From an uncultured Erysipelotrichaceae bacterium (lineage in GTDB: Bacteria > Bacillota_I > Bacilli_A > Erysipelotrichales > Erysipelotrichaceae): a DNA stretch of 61,572 nt. How positions within the stretch are numbered: position 1 is the stretch's first letter; each line of letters opens with the position of its first letter. The position numbers were made by a program, and so were the translations under genes. Location of the stretch: NCBI GenBank assembly GCA_934675465.1, contig CAKUQM010000007.1, positions 1-61,572 of the forward strand, read 5' to 3'. Under the pieces are notes generated by a model. It was given only the letters and a program-made list of their open reading frames with translations, had not been told where the DNA came from and made no database searches. Below, one piece after another: positions 48,380 through 56,906 of the stretch.

Positions 48380-49677
48380 GAGAAGTGATTGTTGTTGGAG
48401 CGGGTTTAGCTGGTTGTGAGGCTGCTTATAAGTTAGCTAAGCTTGGTGTGAAAGTTAGACTATATGAACAAAAGCCTGTTAAAAAGCACGAGGCTTTTAA
48501 GACTGATTTATATAGTGAACTTATTTGTTCTAATTCTTTAAGAAGTGATGATTTATATAATGCGGTAGGTCTTTTAAAAGAAGAAATGCGTACTCTAGAT
48601 TCTTTAATCATGGAAGCTGCCGATAAGAATAGAGTTGAGGCTGGTAAGTCTTTAGCGGTGGATAGAGAAGGTTTCTCTAGGTATATTACTGAAAGAATTG
48701 ATAATGAGCCTAATATTGAAGTGATTCATGAAGAATTTACTCATATTGATGAAAATATTCCAACTATCATTGCGGCAGGTCCTTTGTGTCAGGGCGCTTT
48801 ATCTGATGAGATTAAAAGACTTGCTGGTAAGAGTTACTTATATTTTTATGATGCGGTTTCACCAATTGTAGAAAAGGATTCTATTGATTTTTCAAACGCC
48901 TATTATAAGTCAAGATATGATGAAGAGGGTGAGGGCGATTATATCAATTGTCCTTTGACTCGTGAAGAGTTTGAAATTTTCCATAGAGAAGTAGTAAACG
49001 CTAAAAAGATTGATGTTCATGATATTGATTCTGAGATCTATTTTGAAGGCTGTATGCCATTTGAAGAGATGGCTAGAAGAGGATATAAGACTTTATTATT
49101 TGGTCCTATGAAACCAGTAGGTTTGGAACATGATGGTGTTAAGCCTTATGCAGTAGTACAGCTTAGAAAAGATAATGCGATTGATACTTTATATAATATC
49201 GTAGGTTTTCAAACGCATTTAACTTTTGGTGAGCAATTAAGAGTTTTAAAATTAATTCCAGCTTTAAAGAATGTATCGATTGTAAGATATGGTGTAATGC
49301 ATAGAAACACTTATATTAATTCACCTAAGGTAATTAATAATCATTATCAATTTATTGAGTATCCTAATGTTTTTGTGGCTGGTCAAATCAGTGGCGTTGA
49401 AGGTTATATCGAATCAGCGGCCAGTGGTTTGTATGCAGCTTTAAATATGTATAACTATTTAAATGGATTAAATGGTCCATATTTAGGTCAAGATACAATG
49501 ATGGGTGCAATGGCTTCTTATATCAGTGATTCTTTGATTGATAAGTTAGTGCCTATGAATGCGAACTTTGGCATTTTTAAGTGTGATTTTAAGGGAAATA
49601 AGAAGGATAAGAAGGCTTATTTCGTGGATCATGCGTTAAGTGAAATTAGAAAATATAAGGAAGAATTTTTTAAATAG
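48376..49677 (+). CDS. trmFO: Methylenetetrahydrofolate-tRNA-(uracil-5-)-methyltransferase TrmFO
   Basis: Flavin- and folate-dependent enzyme making m5U54 in tRNA, 433 residues. The FAD site is VIVVGAGLAGCEAAYKLAKLG at the N-terminus. The conserved CSNSLRSDDLYNAVG contains a catalytic-region cysteine near 52, and GCMPFEEMARRG near 225 has the second. GQISGVEGYIESAASG near 335 closes the FAD fold. The gene follows topA with an ATGA overlap, as in many Firmicutes. Confidence 0.97.
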   Translation: MREVIVVGAGLAGCEAAYKLAKLGVKVRLYEQKPVKKHEAFKTDLYSELICSNSLRSDDLYNAVGLLKEEMRTLDSLIMEAADKNRVEAGKSLAVDREGFSRYITERIDNEPNIEVIHEEFTHIDENIPTIIAAGPLCQGALSDEIKRLAGKSYLYFYDAVSPIVEKDSIDFSNAYYKSRYDEEGEGDYINCPLTREEFEIFHREVVNAKKIDVHDIDSEIYFEGCMPFEEMARRGYKTLLFGPMKPVGLEHDGVKPYAVVQLRKDNAIDTLYNIVGFQTHLTFGEQLRVLKLIPALKNVSIVRYGVMHRNTYINSPKVINNHYQFIEYPNVFVAGQISGVEGYIESAASGLYAALNMYNYLNGLNGPYLGQDTMMGAMASYISDSLIDKLVPMNANFGIFKCDFKGNKKDKKAYFVDHALSEIRKYKEEFFK

Positions 49678-49703
49678 GTTGTTAATAAAATATTAATCTG
49701 CAG

Positions 49704-49737
49704 TATAATTTATATAGTTGTTAGTGAATATACTAAC
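49704..49737 (+). promoter_or_regulatory. Promoter -10 and leader hairpin of the second alcohol dehydrogenase gene
   Basis: TATAAT (49704-49709) with a TTGTTA 19 bases upstream, then a perfect hairpin GTTAGT-N6-ACTAAC (49720-49737) near the 5' end of the message. The hairpin could stabilise the transcript of a strongly expressed gene. Confidence 0.5.
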
Positions 49738-49760
49738 AAGGTAATTATGGAGGAAATTTT

Positions 49761-50978
49761 ATGACACGTTTTACATTACCTAGAGACATTTATCATGGCA
49801 AGGGCTCTCTTGAATCTTTGAAGACTTTCGAAGGTAAGAAAGCAATGATCTGCGTTGGTGGTGGATCAATGAAGAGATTCGGTTTCTTAGACAGAGCTAT
49901 TGGCTACTTAAAAGAAGCTGGAATGGAAGTTGAAGTATTCGATGGTATCGAATCAGACCCATCTGTAGAAACTGTTATGCGTGGTGCTGATGCTATGCTT
50001 AAATTCGAACCTGACTGGATCGTTGCGATTGGTGGTGGTTCTCCAATTGATGCTGCTAAGGCTATGTGGATTAAATATGAATATCCTGAAACAACTTTCG
50101 AGGATATGTGTAAGGTATTTGGCTTACCTAAGTTAAGAACAAAGGCTCATTTCTGTGCTGTTTCTTCTACTTCTGGTACTGCTACTGAAGTTACTGCTTT
50201 CTCAATTATCACTGATTATCAAAAGGGTGTTAAATTCCCAATTGCTGACTTTGAAATTACACCAGATGTAGCAATCGTTGACCCAGAACTTGCTGAAACA
50301 ATGCCTAAGAAGTTAGTTGCTCATACAGGTATGGATGCTCTAACTCATGCTATTGAAGCTTATGTATCAACTGCAAACTGTGACTATACTGATCCTCTTG
50401 CTATTCATGCAATCGAAATGATTCAAAAGGATTTAGTACCTTCTTATAATGAAGATATGAAGGCTAGAGATGATATGCATAATGCTCAATGTTTAGCTGG
50501 TATGGCTTTCTCTAATGCATTATTAGGTATCGTTCACTCTATGGCTCATAAGACTGGTGCTGCTTTCGCTGACTATGGTGCTCATATTATCCATGGTGCT
50601 GCTAATGCTATGTATCTTCCTAAGGTTATCGCTTTCAATGCTAAGGATGAAACAGCTAAGAAGAGATATGGTGTAATCGCTGATTACATGCACTTAGGTG
50701 GCAACAATGATGATGAAAAGGTTAAGTTATTAATTGACTTCTGCCGTGGTATGAATGATCAATTAAATATCCCTCATTGCATTAAGAACTATGGTCCTGA
50801 TTCTTATCCAACTGAGCAAGGTTTCGTTCCTGAAGAAGTATTCTTAGAGAGACTTCCTGAAATCGCTAGATTAGCTATCGGTGATGCATGTACTGGTTCT
50901 AATCCAAGAATTCCTACTCAAGAAGAGATGGAAAAACTATTGAAGTGCTGCTACTACGATACTGAAGTAGACTTCTAA
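49761..50978 (+). CDS. Iron-containing alcohol dehydrogenase (AdhE-C/AdhB-like)
   Basis: Group III alcohol dehydrogenase, 405 residues. Nucleotide binding is in CVGGGSMKRFG near 31 and AIGGGSPIDAAKAMW near 92. Metal ligands are in HTGMDALTHAIEAYVS near 193 and in HSMAHKTGAAFADYGAHIIHGA near 258-280. It belongs to a different subgroup from the gene at 38687. Codon choice is biased to preferred codons, and GGAGGA precedes the start, which suggests high expression as a main fermentative ethanol or butanol dehydrogenase. Confidence 0.94.
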   Translation: MTRFTLPRDIYHGKGSLESLKTFEGKKAMICVGGGSMKRFGFLDRAIGYLKEAGMEVEVFDGIESDPSVETVMRGADAMLKFEPDWIVAIGGGSPIDAAKAMWIKYEYPETTFEDMCKVFGLPKLRTKAHFCAVSSTSGTATEVTAFSIITDYQKGVKFPIADFEITPDVAIVDPELAETMPKKLVAHTGMDALTHAIEAYVSTANCDYTDPLAIHAIEMIQKDLVPSYNEDMKARDDMHNAQCLAGMAFSNALLGIVHSMAHKTGAAFADYGAHIIHGAANAMYLPKVIAFNAKDETAKKRYGVIADYMHLGGNNDDEKVKLLIDFCRGMNDQLNIPHCIKNYGPDSYPTEQGFVPEEVFLERLPEIARLAIGDACTGSNPRIPTQEEMEKLLKCCYYDTEVDF

Positions 50979-50991
50979 TAACTCTAAAATA

Positions 50992-51032
50992 AAGCGTTTG
51001 TCTTGAATTTCGTTCAAAATGAACGCTTTTTT
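50992..51032 (+). terminator. Intrinsic terminator after the second alcohol dehydrogenase gene
   Basis: AAAGCGTT (50992-50999) pairs with AACGCTTT (51022-51029), with an inner TTGAA/TTCAA pairing, followed by T to 51032. Confidence 0.8.
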
Positions 51033-51035
51033 ATA

Positions 51036-51064
51036 TTGAACTTAAAAAACTTGTCATATATAAT
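51036..51064 (+). promoter_or_regulatory. rpsB promoter
   Basis: TTGAAC (51036-51041), 17 bases, TATAAT (51059-51064). The start site is near 51071. Confidence 0.7.
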
Positions 51065-51090
51065 AAATAGGCATTTGTATGCAATACACA

Positions 51091-51142
51091 CACAGTGGAT
51101 TCATTACTCCGTGGCGAAAGCTTAGTGATGATCGAAACTGTG
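51091..51142 (+). promoter_or_regulatory. Structured 5' leader of rpsB
   Basis: A branched fold is evident: CACAGT (51091-51096) pairs with ACTGTG (51137-51142). GATTCATTACT (51098-51108) pairs with AGTGATGATC (51124-51133) with one bulge. The apex closes with a GAAA tetraloop on a GGC/GCT stem (51112-51122). The fold lies 32 bases upstream of the rpsB start in a leader of about 100 bases. Ribosomal-protein leaders of this kind usually bind the encoded protein, so S2 autoregulation is inferred. Confidence 0.6.
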
Positions 51143-51174
51143 GAGGAGAAACGGAAAGAGAGGAAATATTTAAA

Positions 51175-52125
51175 ATGTCACAATTAGTTTCAATGCGTAA
51201 ACTTCTAGAAAACGGTGTTCATTTAGGTCACCAAACTAGAAGATGGGATCCAAAGTGTAAACCATTCATCTACACTGCAAAGAATGGTATTTACATTATC
51301 AATCTAGAAAAGACTCAAGATGGTCTTGATGTAGCTTATGCTAAGCTAAAGGAAATCGCTGAAAATGGCGGTAAGGTACTATTCGTTGGTACTAAGAAGC
51401 AAGCTCAACAAATCGTTCTTGATGAAGCTACAAGAAGTGGAAGCTTCTACATCAACCAAAGATGGTTAGGTGGTACATTAACAAACTTCAGAACTATTCA
51501 AAAGAGAATCAAGAGACTTCTAGAAATCAATGAAATGGAAGCATCTGGTACTATTAATGTTTATACTAAGAAGGAAGTTGCTTTAATTCGTAAGGAAGCA
51601 TCTAGACTTGAAAACTTCTTAGGCGGTATCAAGGATATGAAGAAACTTCCTGATGCATTAGTTGTTATCGATCCAATGGAAGATCACAATGCTGTTTTAG
51701 AAGCAAAGAAGTTAGGTATCCCTGTATTCGGTTTAGCTGATACAAACTGCAATCCTGCGTTTGTTGATTATGCAATTCCTGCTAACGATGATGCTGTTAA
51801 GGCTATCAAGTTAATGACTTCTTTATTAGCTGATGCTATCGTTGAAGCAAAGGGTGGTATCTTACAAGATGCTTATCAAGAAGATGAAGCTGAAAAGGAT
51901 GTAACTATGGAAGATGTTATCATCAATGTAGAAAAGCATGCTGAAGAGCTTGAAAAGAGAAGAAAAGCAAGAAACGAAGAAAAGATGCGTCAACAAGGAC
52001 AAAACAGAGGTCGTTTCAATAGAAACTCTGAAAGAAGATATATTGGCAAGAAGGACGCTGAAAACAGTGAAGCTCCTGCTACAGAAGAAAAGAAGGAAAC
52101 AACAGAAGCTAAGGAGGCTGAATAA
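51175..52125 (+). CDS. rpsB: 30S ribosomal protein S2
   Basis: Small-subunit protein, 316 residues from the ATG at 51175, preceded by GAGAGGAAA. Core segments include LLENGVHLGHQTRRWDPKC, YINQRWLGGTLTNFRTIQ near 97, and VIDPMEDHNAVLEAKKLGIP and FGLADTNCNP. A C-terminal extension of about 75 residues, rich in Glu, Lys and Arg, exceeds the usual S2 length and is probably disordered. It heads rpsB-tsf-pyrH-frr. Confidence 0.97.
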   Translation: MSQLVSMRKLLENGVHLGHQTRRWDPKCKPFIYTAKNGIYIINLEKTQDGLDVAYAKLKEIAENGGKVLFVGTKKQAQQIVLDEATRSGSFYINQRWLGGTLTNFRTIQKRIKRLLEINEMEASGTINVYTKKEVALIRKEASRLENFLGGIKDMKKLPDALVVIDPMEDHNAVLEAKKLGIPVFGLADTNCNPAFVDYAIPANDDAVKAIKLMTSLLADAIVEAKGGILQDAYQEDEAEKDVTMEDVIINVEKHAEELEKRRKARNEEKMRQQGQNRGRFNRNSERRYIGKKDAENSEAPATEEKKETTEAKEAE

Positions 52126-52126
52126 T

Positions 52127-53011
52127 ATGGCTATTACTGCTGCTCAAGTTAAGGAATTAAGAGAAAAGACTGGTGCTGGTATGCTTGATTGCAAGAATGC
52201 ATTAAATGCTACTGATGGCGATATGGAAAAGGCTATTGACTGGTTAAGAGAAAAGGGTATCGCTAAGTCAGTTAAGAAGGCATCAAGAATTGCTGCTGAA
52301 GGTCTTTCTAAAGTATTAATTGAAGGTAACAAGGGTTGTCTTATTGAAGTTAACTCAGAGACAGACTTCGTTGCTAAGAATGAACAATTCTTAAAGCTTG
52401 TTGATACTGCTTGTAAGACAATTCTTGCTAGCAATGCTACAACAAATGAAGAAGCTTTAGCATTACCAGTAGATGGTAAGACATTAAATGATTTGTTCAT
52501 TGATGCTACTGCTACAATTGGTGAAAAGATTGTTTTAAGAAGATTCGCTTTAGTTGAAAAGAGCGATAGCGAAATCTTTGGTTCATACATCCATATGGGT
52601 GGTAAGATTTCATGTCTTGTAGTATTAGAAGGTGGCGATGAAGCTTTAGCTAAGGATATGGCTATGCAAATTGCTTCTATGTCTCCAACTTATGTTTCAA
52701 GTGCTGATATGCCTCAAGACGTAGTTGAACATGAAAGAGCTGTTCAAACTGAAATCGTTAAGAACGATCCAACTTTTGCTGGTAAACCAGAAAGAGTTAT
52801 CGAAGGCGCTATTAACGGTAAGGTTTCTAAGTCTTTAAAGGAAATGTGCTTAGTTGACCAAGAATTCTTCAAGGATCCAGGTCAAAAGGTTGCTGCTGTA
52901 TTAAAGAGCGCAAATGCTTCTGTAAAGAGCTTTGTTAAGTATCTTGTTGGTGAAGGTCTAGAGAAACGTGAAGAGAACTTCGCTGAAGAAGTTGCTAAGC
53001 AAATGGCTTAA
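52127..53011 (+). CDS. tsf: Elongation factor Ts
   Basis: Guanine nucleotide exchange factor for EF-Tu, 294 residues. The N-terminal UBA-like domain AAQVKELREKTGAGMLDCKNAL and the exchange motif SETDFVAKNEQF near 80 are diagnostic. The ATG at 52127, one base after the rpsB stop, matches the family start; AAGGAGG at 52111-52117 is the ribosome site. A terminator-like hairpin follows. Confidence 0.97.
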   Translation: MAITAAQVKELREKTGAGMLDCKNALNATDGDMEKAIDWLREKGIAKSVKKASRIAAEGLSKVLIEGNKGCLIEVNSETDFVAKNEQFLKLVDTACKTILASNATTNEEALALPVDGKTLNDLFIDATATIGEKIVLRRFALVEKSDSEIFGSYIHMGGKISCLVVLEGGDEALAKDMAMQIASMSPTYVSSADMPQDVVEHERAVQTEIVKNDPTFAGKPERVIEGAINGKVSKSLKEMCLVDQEFFKDPGQKVAAVLKSANASVKSFVKYLVGEGLEKREENFAEEVAKQMA

Positions 53012-53022
53012 AAATTAATTTC

Positions 53023-53046
53023 AAGGACCTTTAATGGTCCTTTTAT
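53023..53046 (+). terminator. Terminator or attenuator between tsf and pyrH
   Basis: AAGGACC (53023-53029), loop, GGTCCTT (53036-53042), then T-rich. It probably lowers expression of the downstream genes relative to rpsB-tsf. Confidence 0.75.
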
Positions 53047-53059
53047 TTTGGAGGATGAC

Positions 53060-53749
53060 ATGTATAAAAGAATTTTATTAAAACTTTCTGGTGAGGCTTT
53101 AGGCAATCCTTTTGATACAAAGGTGCTTGAAAACATTGCAGAACAAATCAAACAATTAGTAAATGATGGCGTTGAAGTAGGTATTGTTGTTGGCGGCGGT
53201 AATATCTGTCGTGGTCGTACTTTTGAAAAGCTAGGCCTAGATAGAAGAAATGCTGATTATATTGGTATGGAAGCTACTGTTATTAATGCTCAAATGATTG
53301 AGGCTTCTTTAACTAAGATTGGTGTGAATGCTAAGGTCTTATCTACAATTGATGTTCAAAGAGTTGAAAAGTATGATACTGAAAAAGCTAATATCTTATT
53401 GGATAAGAAGACCGTTTGCGTATTTGGCGGTGGTACTGGTGAGCCATTCTTCTCTACGGATACAGCTAGCGCTTTAAGAGCTCAAGATATTCATGCTGAA
53501 GTTATTTTAATGGCTAAGAATGGTGTTGATGGTGTTTATACAGCTGATCCAAATATCGATCCTAGCGCAACTAGATATGATGAGTTAAGCTTTAATGATA
53601 TAATTGAGAAAGAATTAGCAGTAATTGATTTAGAGGCTGCTAAAATCTGTAAAGAAAACAAGATCCATGCGTTTATCTTTGATATGGCACCTGAAAACAA
53701 TATTGTGAAGGCTGCTAAGGGAAAAACAGTGGGTACAATCATTAAGTAA
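53060..53749 (+). CDS. pyrH: Uridylate kinase
   Basis: UMP kinase of the amino-acid-kinase fold, 229 residues. MYKRILLKLSGEALG, VGIVVGGGNICRG near 42, VFGGGTGEPFFSTDTASALRA near 127 and NGVDGVYTADPNIDP near 160 are characteristic. GGAGGA fits the ATG at 53060. It feeds UDP and CTP synthesis. Confidence 0.97.
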   Translation: MYKRILLKLSGEALGNPFDTKVLENIAEQIKQLVNDGVEVGIVVGGGNICRGRTFEKLGLDRRNADYIGMEATVINAQMIEASLTKIGVNAKVLSTIDVQRVEKYDTEKANILLDKKTVCVFGGGTGEPFFSTDTASALRAQDIHAEVILMAKNGVDGVYTADPNIDPSATRYDELSFNDIIEKELAVIDLEAAKICKENKIHAFIFDMAPENNIVKAAKGKTVGTIIK

Positions 53750-53758
53750 GGAGAATTT

Positions 53759-54298
53759 ATGGAAATTAAACACGTTGAAGAAAAGATGAATAAGGCTATC
53801 GCAGCTTTAGAAAACAATCTAACTAAGGTTAGAACTGGCAGAGCTAATCCAAATTTATTGGACCATGTTGAGGTTAACTATTATGGCTGCCCAACTCCAA
53901 TTAATCAAATTGCTTCTATTAGTGTTCAAGAGGGTAAAACTTTAGTTATTAAGCCTTATGATGCTAGCAGCTTAAAGGATATTGAAAAGGCAATTAATGC
54001 TTCTGATATTGGTTTACCACCTCTAAATGATGGTACAGTTGTTAGAATTACTATGCCTGTTTTAACTGAGGAAACAAGAAAAGGTTTCTGTAAGGATATT
54101 GCTAAGTATGGCGAAGAGACTAAGGTCGCTATTAGAAATATCAGAAGAGATGCAAATGATGAAATAAAGAAGGACAAGACTCTTCCTGAAGATACTGCTA
54201 AGGATTTACAAGACCAAGTTCAAAAGTTAACTGATAAGTTTGTAGAAAAGACTGATGCAGTTGCTAAGGCTAAAGAAAAAGAAGTAATGACAATCTAG
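53759..54298 (+). CDS. frr: Ribosome recycling factor
   Basis: Splits post-termination ribosomes with EF-G, 179 residues. Typical segments are LTKVRTGRANPNLLDHVEVNYYG near 22, KPYDASSLKDIEKAI near 65, GLPPLNDGTVVRITMPVLTEETR near 83 and VAIRNIRRDANDEIKK near 123. AAGGAG precedes the ATG. Confidence 0.98.
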   Translation: MEIKHVEEKMNKAIAALENNLTKVRTGRANPNLLDHVEVNYYGCPTPINQIASISVQEGKTLVIKPYDASSLKDIEKAINASDIGLPPLNDGTVVRITMPVLTEETRKGFCKDIAKYGEETKVAIRNIRRDANDEIKKDKTLPEDTAKDLQDQVQKLTDKFVEKTDAVAKAKEKEVMTI

Positions 54299-54302
54299 TT
54301 TT

Positions 54303-55013
54303 ATGAATACTTTAAATCATATCGCGATTATTATGGATGGTAATGGTAGATGGGCAAAACATAGAAATCTACCACGTACCATGGGTCATAAGAGGGGTGT
54401 TGAAAAAGTACGTGAGATTGCAATTTATGCTAATAAGTTAGGCATTAAGTGCTTAACTCTTTATGCTTTTTCTACAGAGAATTGGAAAAGACCAGAGAAT
54501 GAGGTTAATTATTTGATGTCTTTGCCTAAGGTTTTCTTTAATTCTTATTTAAAGGAAATCATGGAAAACAACATCAAAATTGAGATGATTGGTGAGATGG
54601 AAAGAATTCCAGGTGAAGCTAAGTCAATCTTTGAGAGTGCTATTGAAAAGACTAAGAATAATACAGGTATGGTATTGAATTTTGCCCTTAATTATGGTGG
54701 CCAAAGTGAGATAGTTAGAGCTTGTAAATTATATGCTCAAGATTATAAGAATGGTCTTGTTGATGATGTAGATGAAGAAACTTTTACTAATTATCTATAT
54801 ACTAAGGATTTACCTGATGTTGATTTGATGATTCGTACAAGTAATGAACAAAGAATTTCTAATTTCCTTTTATATCAGTTAGCTTATAGTGAATTTATTT
54901 TTACAGATACACTATGGCCTGATTTTACATGTGATGATTTAGATAGATGTATTGATGAGTTTAATCATCGTACTAGACGTTTTGGTGGTGTAAATGAAAC
55001 AAAGAATAATTAG
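54303..55013 (+). CDS. uppS: Undecaprenyl diphosphate synthase
   Basis: Cis-prenyltransferase making the C55 lipid carrier for peptidoglycan, 236 residues. The substrate loop IIMDGNGRWAKHRNLPRTMGH lies at residues 9-28. TLYAFSTENWKRPENEV is near 58 and DLMIRTSNEQRISNFLLYQLAYSEF near 178. It begins 4 bases after frr without a clear Shine-Dalgarno and overlaps cdsA by 20 bases. Confidence 0.97.
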   Translation: MNTLNHIAIIMDGNGRWAKHRNLPRTMGHKRGVEKVREIAIYANKLGIKCLTLYAFSTENWKRPENEVNYLMSLPKVFFNSYLKEIMENNIKIEMIGEMERIPGEAKSIFESAIEKTKNNTGMVLNFALNYGGQSEIVRACKLYAQDYKNGLVDDVDEETFTNYLYTKDLPDVDLMIRTSNEQRISNFLLYQLAYSEFIFTDTLWPDFTCDDLDRCIDEFNHRTRRFGGVNETKNN

Positions 55014-55761
55014 TGCTGCAATCGCTGTTGCGGTTTGTATTTATCCATTAATATTTGGTGGCGTTAGCTTAAATATTCTAGTTACTTTAATTGGCCTTGT
55101 TGGCTTATACGAATATGTTAATTGTATTAAGAAGCCACTTAATTATCTTTTATTAGCTTTTAGTGAAGTTGTATATCTTATTAACTTATATTTTGGTGGT
55201 AAATATTTTATTCCTTCATTTTTAGCTTTAATTATCGCCTTATTTATAGTGGCAATCTACGATGAAAATATAACTATTAATGAAGTATTTGGTACTGTAG
55301 TGATGACTTTTATTATAAGCTATTGTATCTTACTAGTCATGAATTTATATGCTGGTGGCAATGGAGATGTCTTCTTCTATATTTTGGTTGCTTCATTATT
55401 AACGGATACTGGTGCATATTTTGTAGGTCGCCGTTTTGGCAAACATAAGCTAAATGAAAGAGTATCTCCTAAGAAAACTATTGAAGGTTCTGTTGGCGGT
55501 GCTTTGGCTGGTTTTGCTTGCTCACTATTATTTGCTTATTTTAGAGCTTTCTTTGGATTGAGCATTGGGCTTGTAATTATTTGTTCAATTCTCCTTCCAG
55601 TTATTTCTGAATTTGGTGACTTAGCTTTCTCTTTAATTAAGAGACACTATGGAATCAAAGATTTTGGCAACATCATGCCAGGACATGGTGGCGTACTTGA
55701 TCGTATTGATTCAGTTATTTTCTGTTTAATGTTGTTTGCAATTTTGACTAATATATTATGA
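54994..55761 (+). CDS. cdsA: Phosphatidate cytidylyltransferase
   Basis: Membrane enzyme making CDP-diacylglycerol, 255 residues with about eight helices. The family signature is RVSPKKTIEGSVGGALAG near 153 and the C-terminal KDFGNIMPGHGGVLDRIDS near 220-238. It overlaps uppS by 20 bases and dxr by 4 bases. Confidence 0.96.
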   Translation: MKQRIISAAIAVAVCIYPLIFGGVSLNILVTLIGLVGLYEYVNCIKKPLNYLLLAFSEVVYLINLYFGGKYFIPSFLALIIALFIVAIYDENITINEVFGTVVMTFIISYCILLVMNLYAGGNGDVFFYILVASLLTDTGAYFVGRRFGKHKLNERVSPKKTIEGSVGGALAGFACSLLFAYFRAFFGLSIGLVIICSILLPVISEFGDLAFSLIKRHYGIKDFGNIMPGHGGVLDRIDSVIFCLMLFAILTNIL

Positions 55762-56906
55762 TGAAAAATATTTTATTACTTGGTGCTAGTGGTTCTATTG
55801 GTACTCAAAGTATTGAGATTATCAGGGAACATAAGGATAAACTTTGTCTTAAGGGTGTTTCTGTTGGCAAGAATGTTGAATATCTTAGAACTTTACTAGA
55901 AGAGTTTGATTTAAAATTTGTTTATTCCATTGATAAACAGAAGGAACTAATGGAAAAGTATCCTAATGTTCATTTTTATTATGGAAATAACGGTTTAGAG
56001 CGCATTGTAAGAGAAGAAGACTATAACTGGCTAGAGAATGCTTTGGTTGGTTTTACAGGTTTTAAGCCTACTTTAAATGCGATTAGATGTGGTAAGAATA
56101 TCGCCTTAGCTAATAAGGAAACTTTGGTAGCTGGAGGTGATATTATTAATGCTGCTGTTAAACAATATGGTGTCACTTTACTTCCTATTGATTCTGAACA
56201 CTCAGCTATCTTACAGTGCCTACAAGGCCATAATAAGGAAGATGTTAAGAAGCTTATCGTAACAGCTTCTGGTGGTGCTTTTAGGGATAAGGATAGAAGT
56301 GAACTTAAAAATGTTACTTTACAAGATGCTTTAAAACATCCTACTTGGTCAATGGGCAATAAGATTACTATTGATTCAGCTACAATGATGAATAAGGGTT
56401 TTGAGATTATGGAAGCTCATTACTTATTTGATATTCCATATGATAAGATTGAACCAGTTATTCATCATGAATCAATTATTCATTCTATGGTTGAATATAA
56501 TGACGGTACTGTAATTGCTCAAATGTCTTCACCTGATATGCGTTTGCCTATTAGATATGCTTTACTTTATCCAGATAATAAGGGTGATGATCTTGTTAAG
56601 CATATGGATTTTAGTGAATGTATTAATTTGAGTTTTAGAAAAGTTGATTATGCTAGATATCCTTTAGTTTTATTAGCTAAGGAAATTGGTGCTTATGGTG
56701 GAAACTTTGGTGCTTTATTGATAGGTGCTAATGATGAGGCTGTTGACTTGTTCTTAAATGGTCGTATTAAGTTTACTGAGATTGAACAATATGTTATTAA
56801 GACGCTTAAGCATGCTCATTTTGTAAAGAATCCTAGTGAGGATGATTTGATTTACTATAATGATTGGGCTGCTAATTATGTAAGAAATCTTTGGGCTAAT
56901 AGTTAA
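55758..56906 (+). CDS. dxr: 1-deoxy-D-xylulose 5-phosphate reductoisomerase
   Basis: Second enzyme of the MEP isoprenoid pathway, which supplies precursors to UppS; 382 residues. The NADPH site is LLGASGSIGTQS near 6, catalytic-metal residues are in PIDSEHSAILQCL near 144, and VTASGGAFRD and HPTWSMGNKITIDSATMMNKG are near 183-215. It lies between cdsA and rseP, as in Bacillus. Confidence 0.97.
   Translation: MMKNILLLGASGSIGTQSIEIIREHKDKLCLKGVSVGKNVEYLRTLLEEFDLKFVYSIDKQKELMEKYPNVHFYYGNNGLERIVREEDYNWLENALVGFTGFKPTLNAIRCGKNIALANKETLVAGGDIINAAVKQYGVTLLPIDSEHSAILQCLQGHNKEDVKKLIVTASGGAFRDKDRSELKNVTLQDALKHPTWSMGNKITIDSATMMNKGFEIMEAHYLFDIPYDKIEPVIHHESIIHSMVEYNDGTVIAQMSSPDMRLPIRYALLYPDNKGDDLVKHMDFSECINLSFRKVDYARYPLVLLAKEIGAYGGNFGALLIGANDEAVDLFLNGRIKFTEIEQYVIKTLKHAHFVKNPSEDDLIYYNDWAANYVRNLWANS

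Noticed and set aside
49679..49700. Possible Rex (NADH-sensing) operator upstream of the second alcohol dehydrogenase, starting TTGTTAAT.
   Set aside because: Only the left half fits; the right half lacks TTAACAA at the required spacing.
51079..51174. N-terminal extension of S2 by 32 residues.
   Set aside because: This stretch is the structured leader. S2 homology begins at the ATG at 51175, which has its own ribosome site.
51938..52126. Long N-terminal extension of EF-Ts overlapping rpsB.
   Set aside because: EF-Ts homology starts at 52127 after a good ribosome site. The extension is the lysine-rich out-of-frame reading of the S2 tail.
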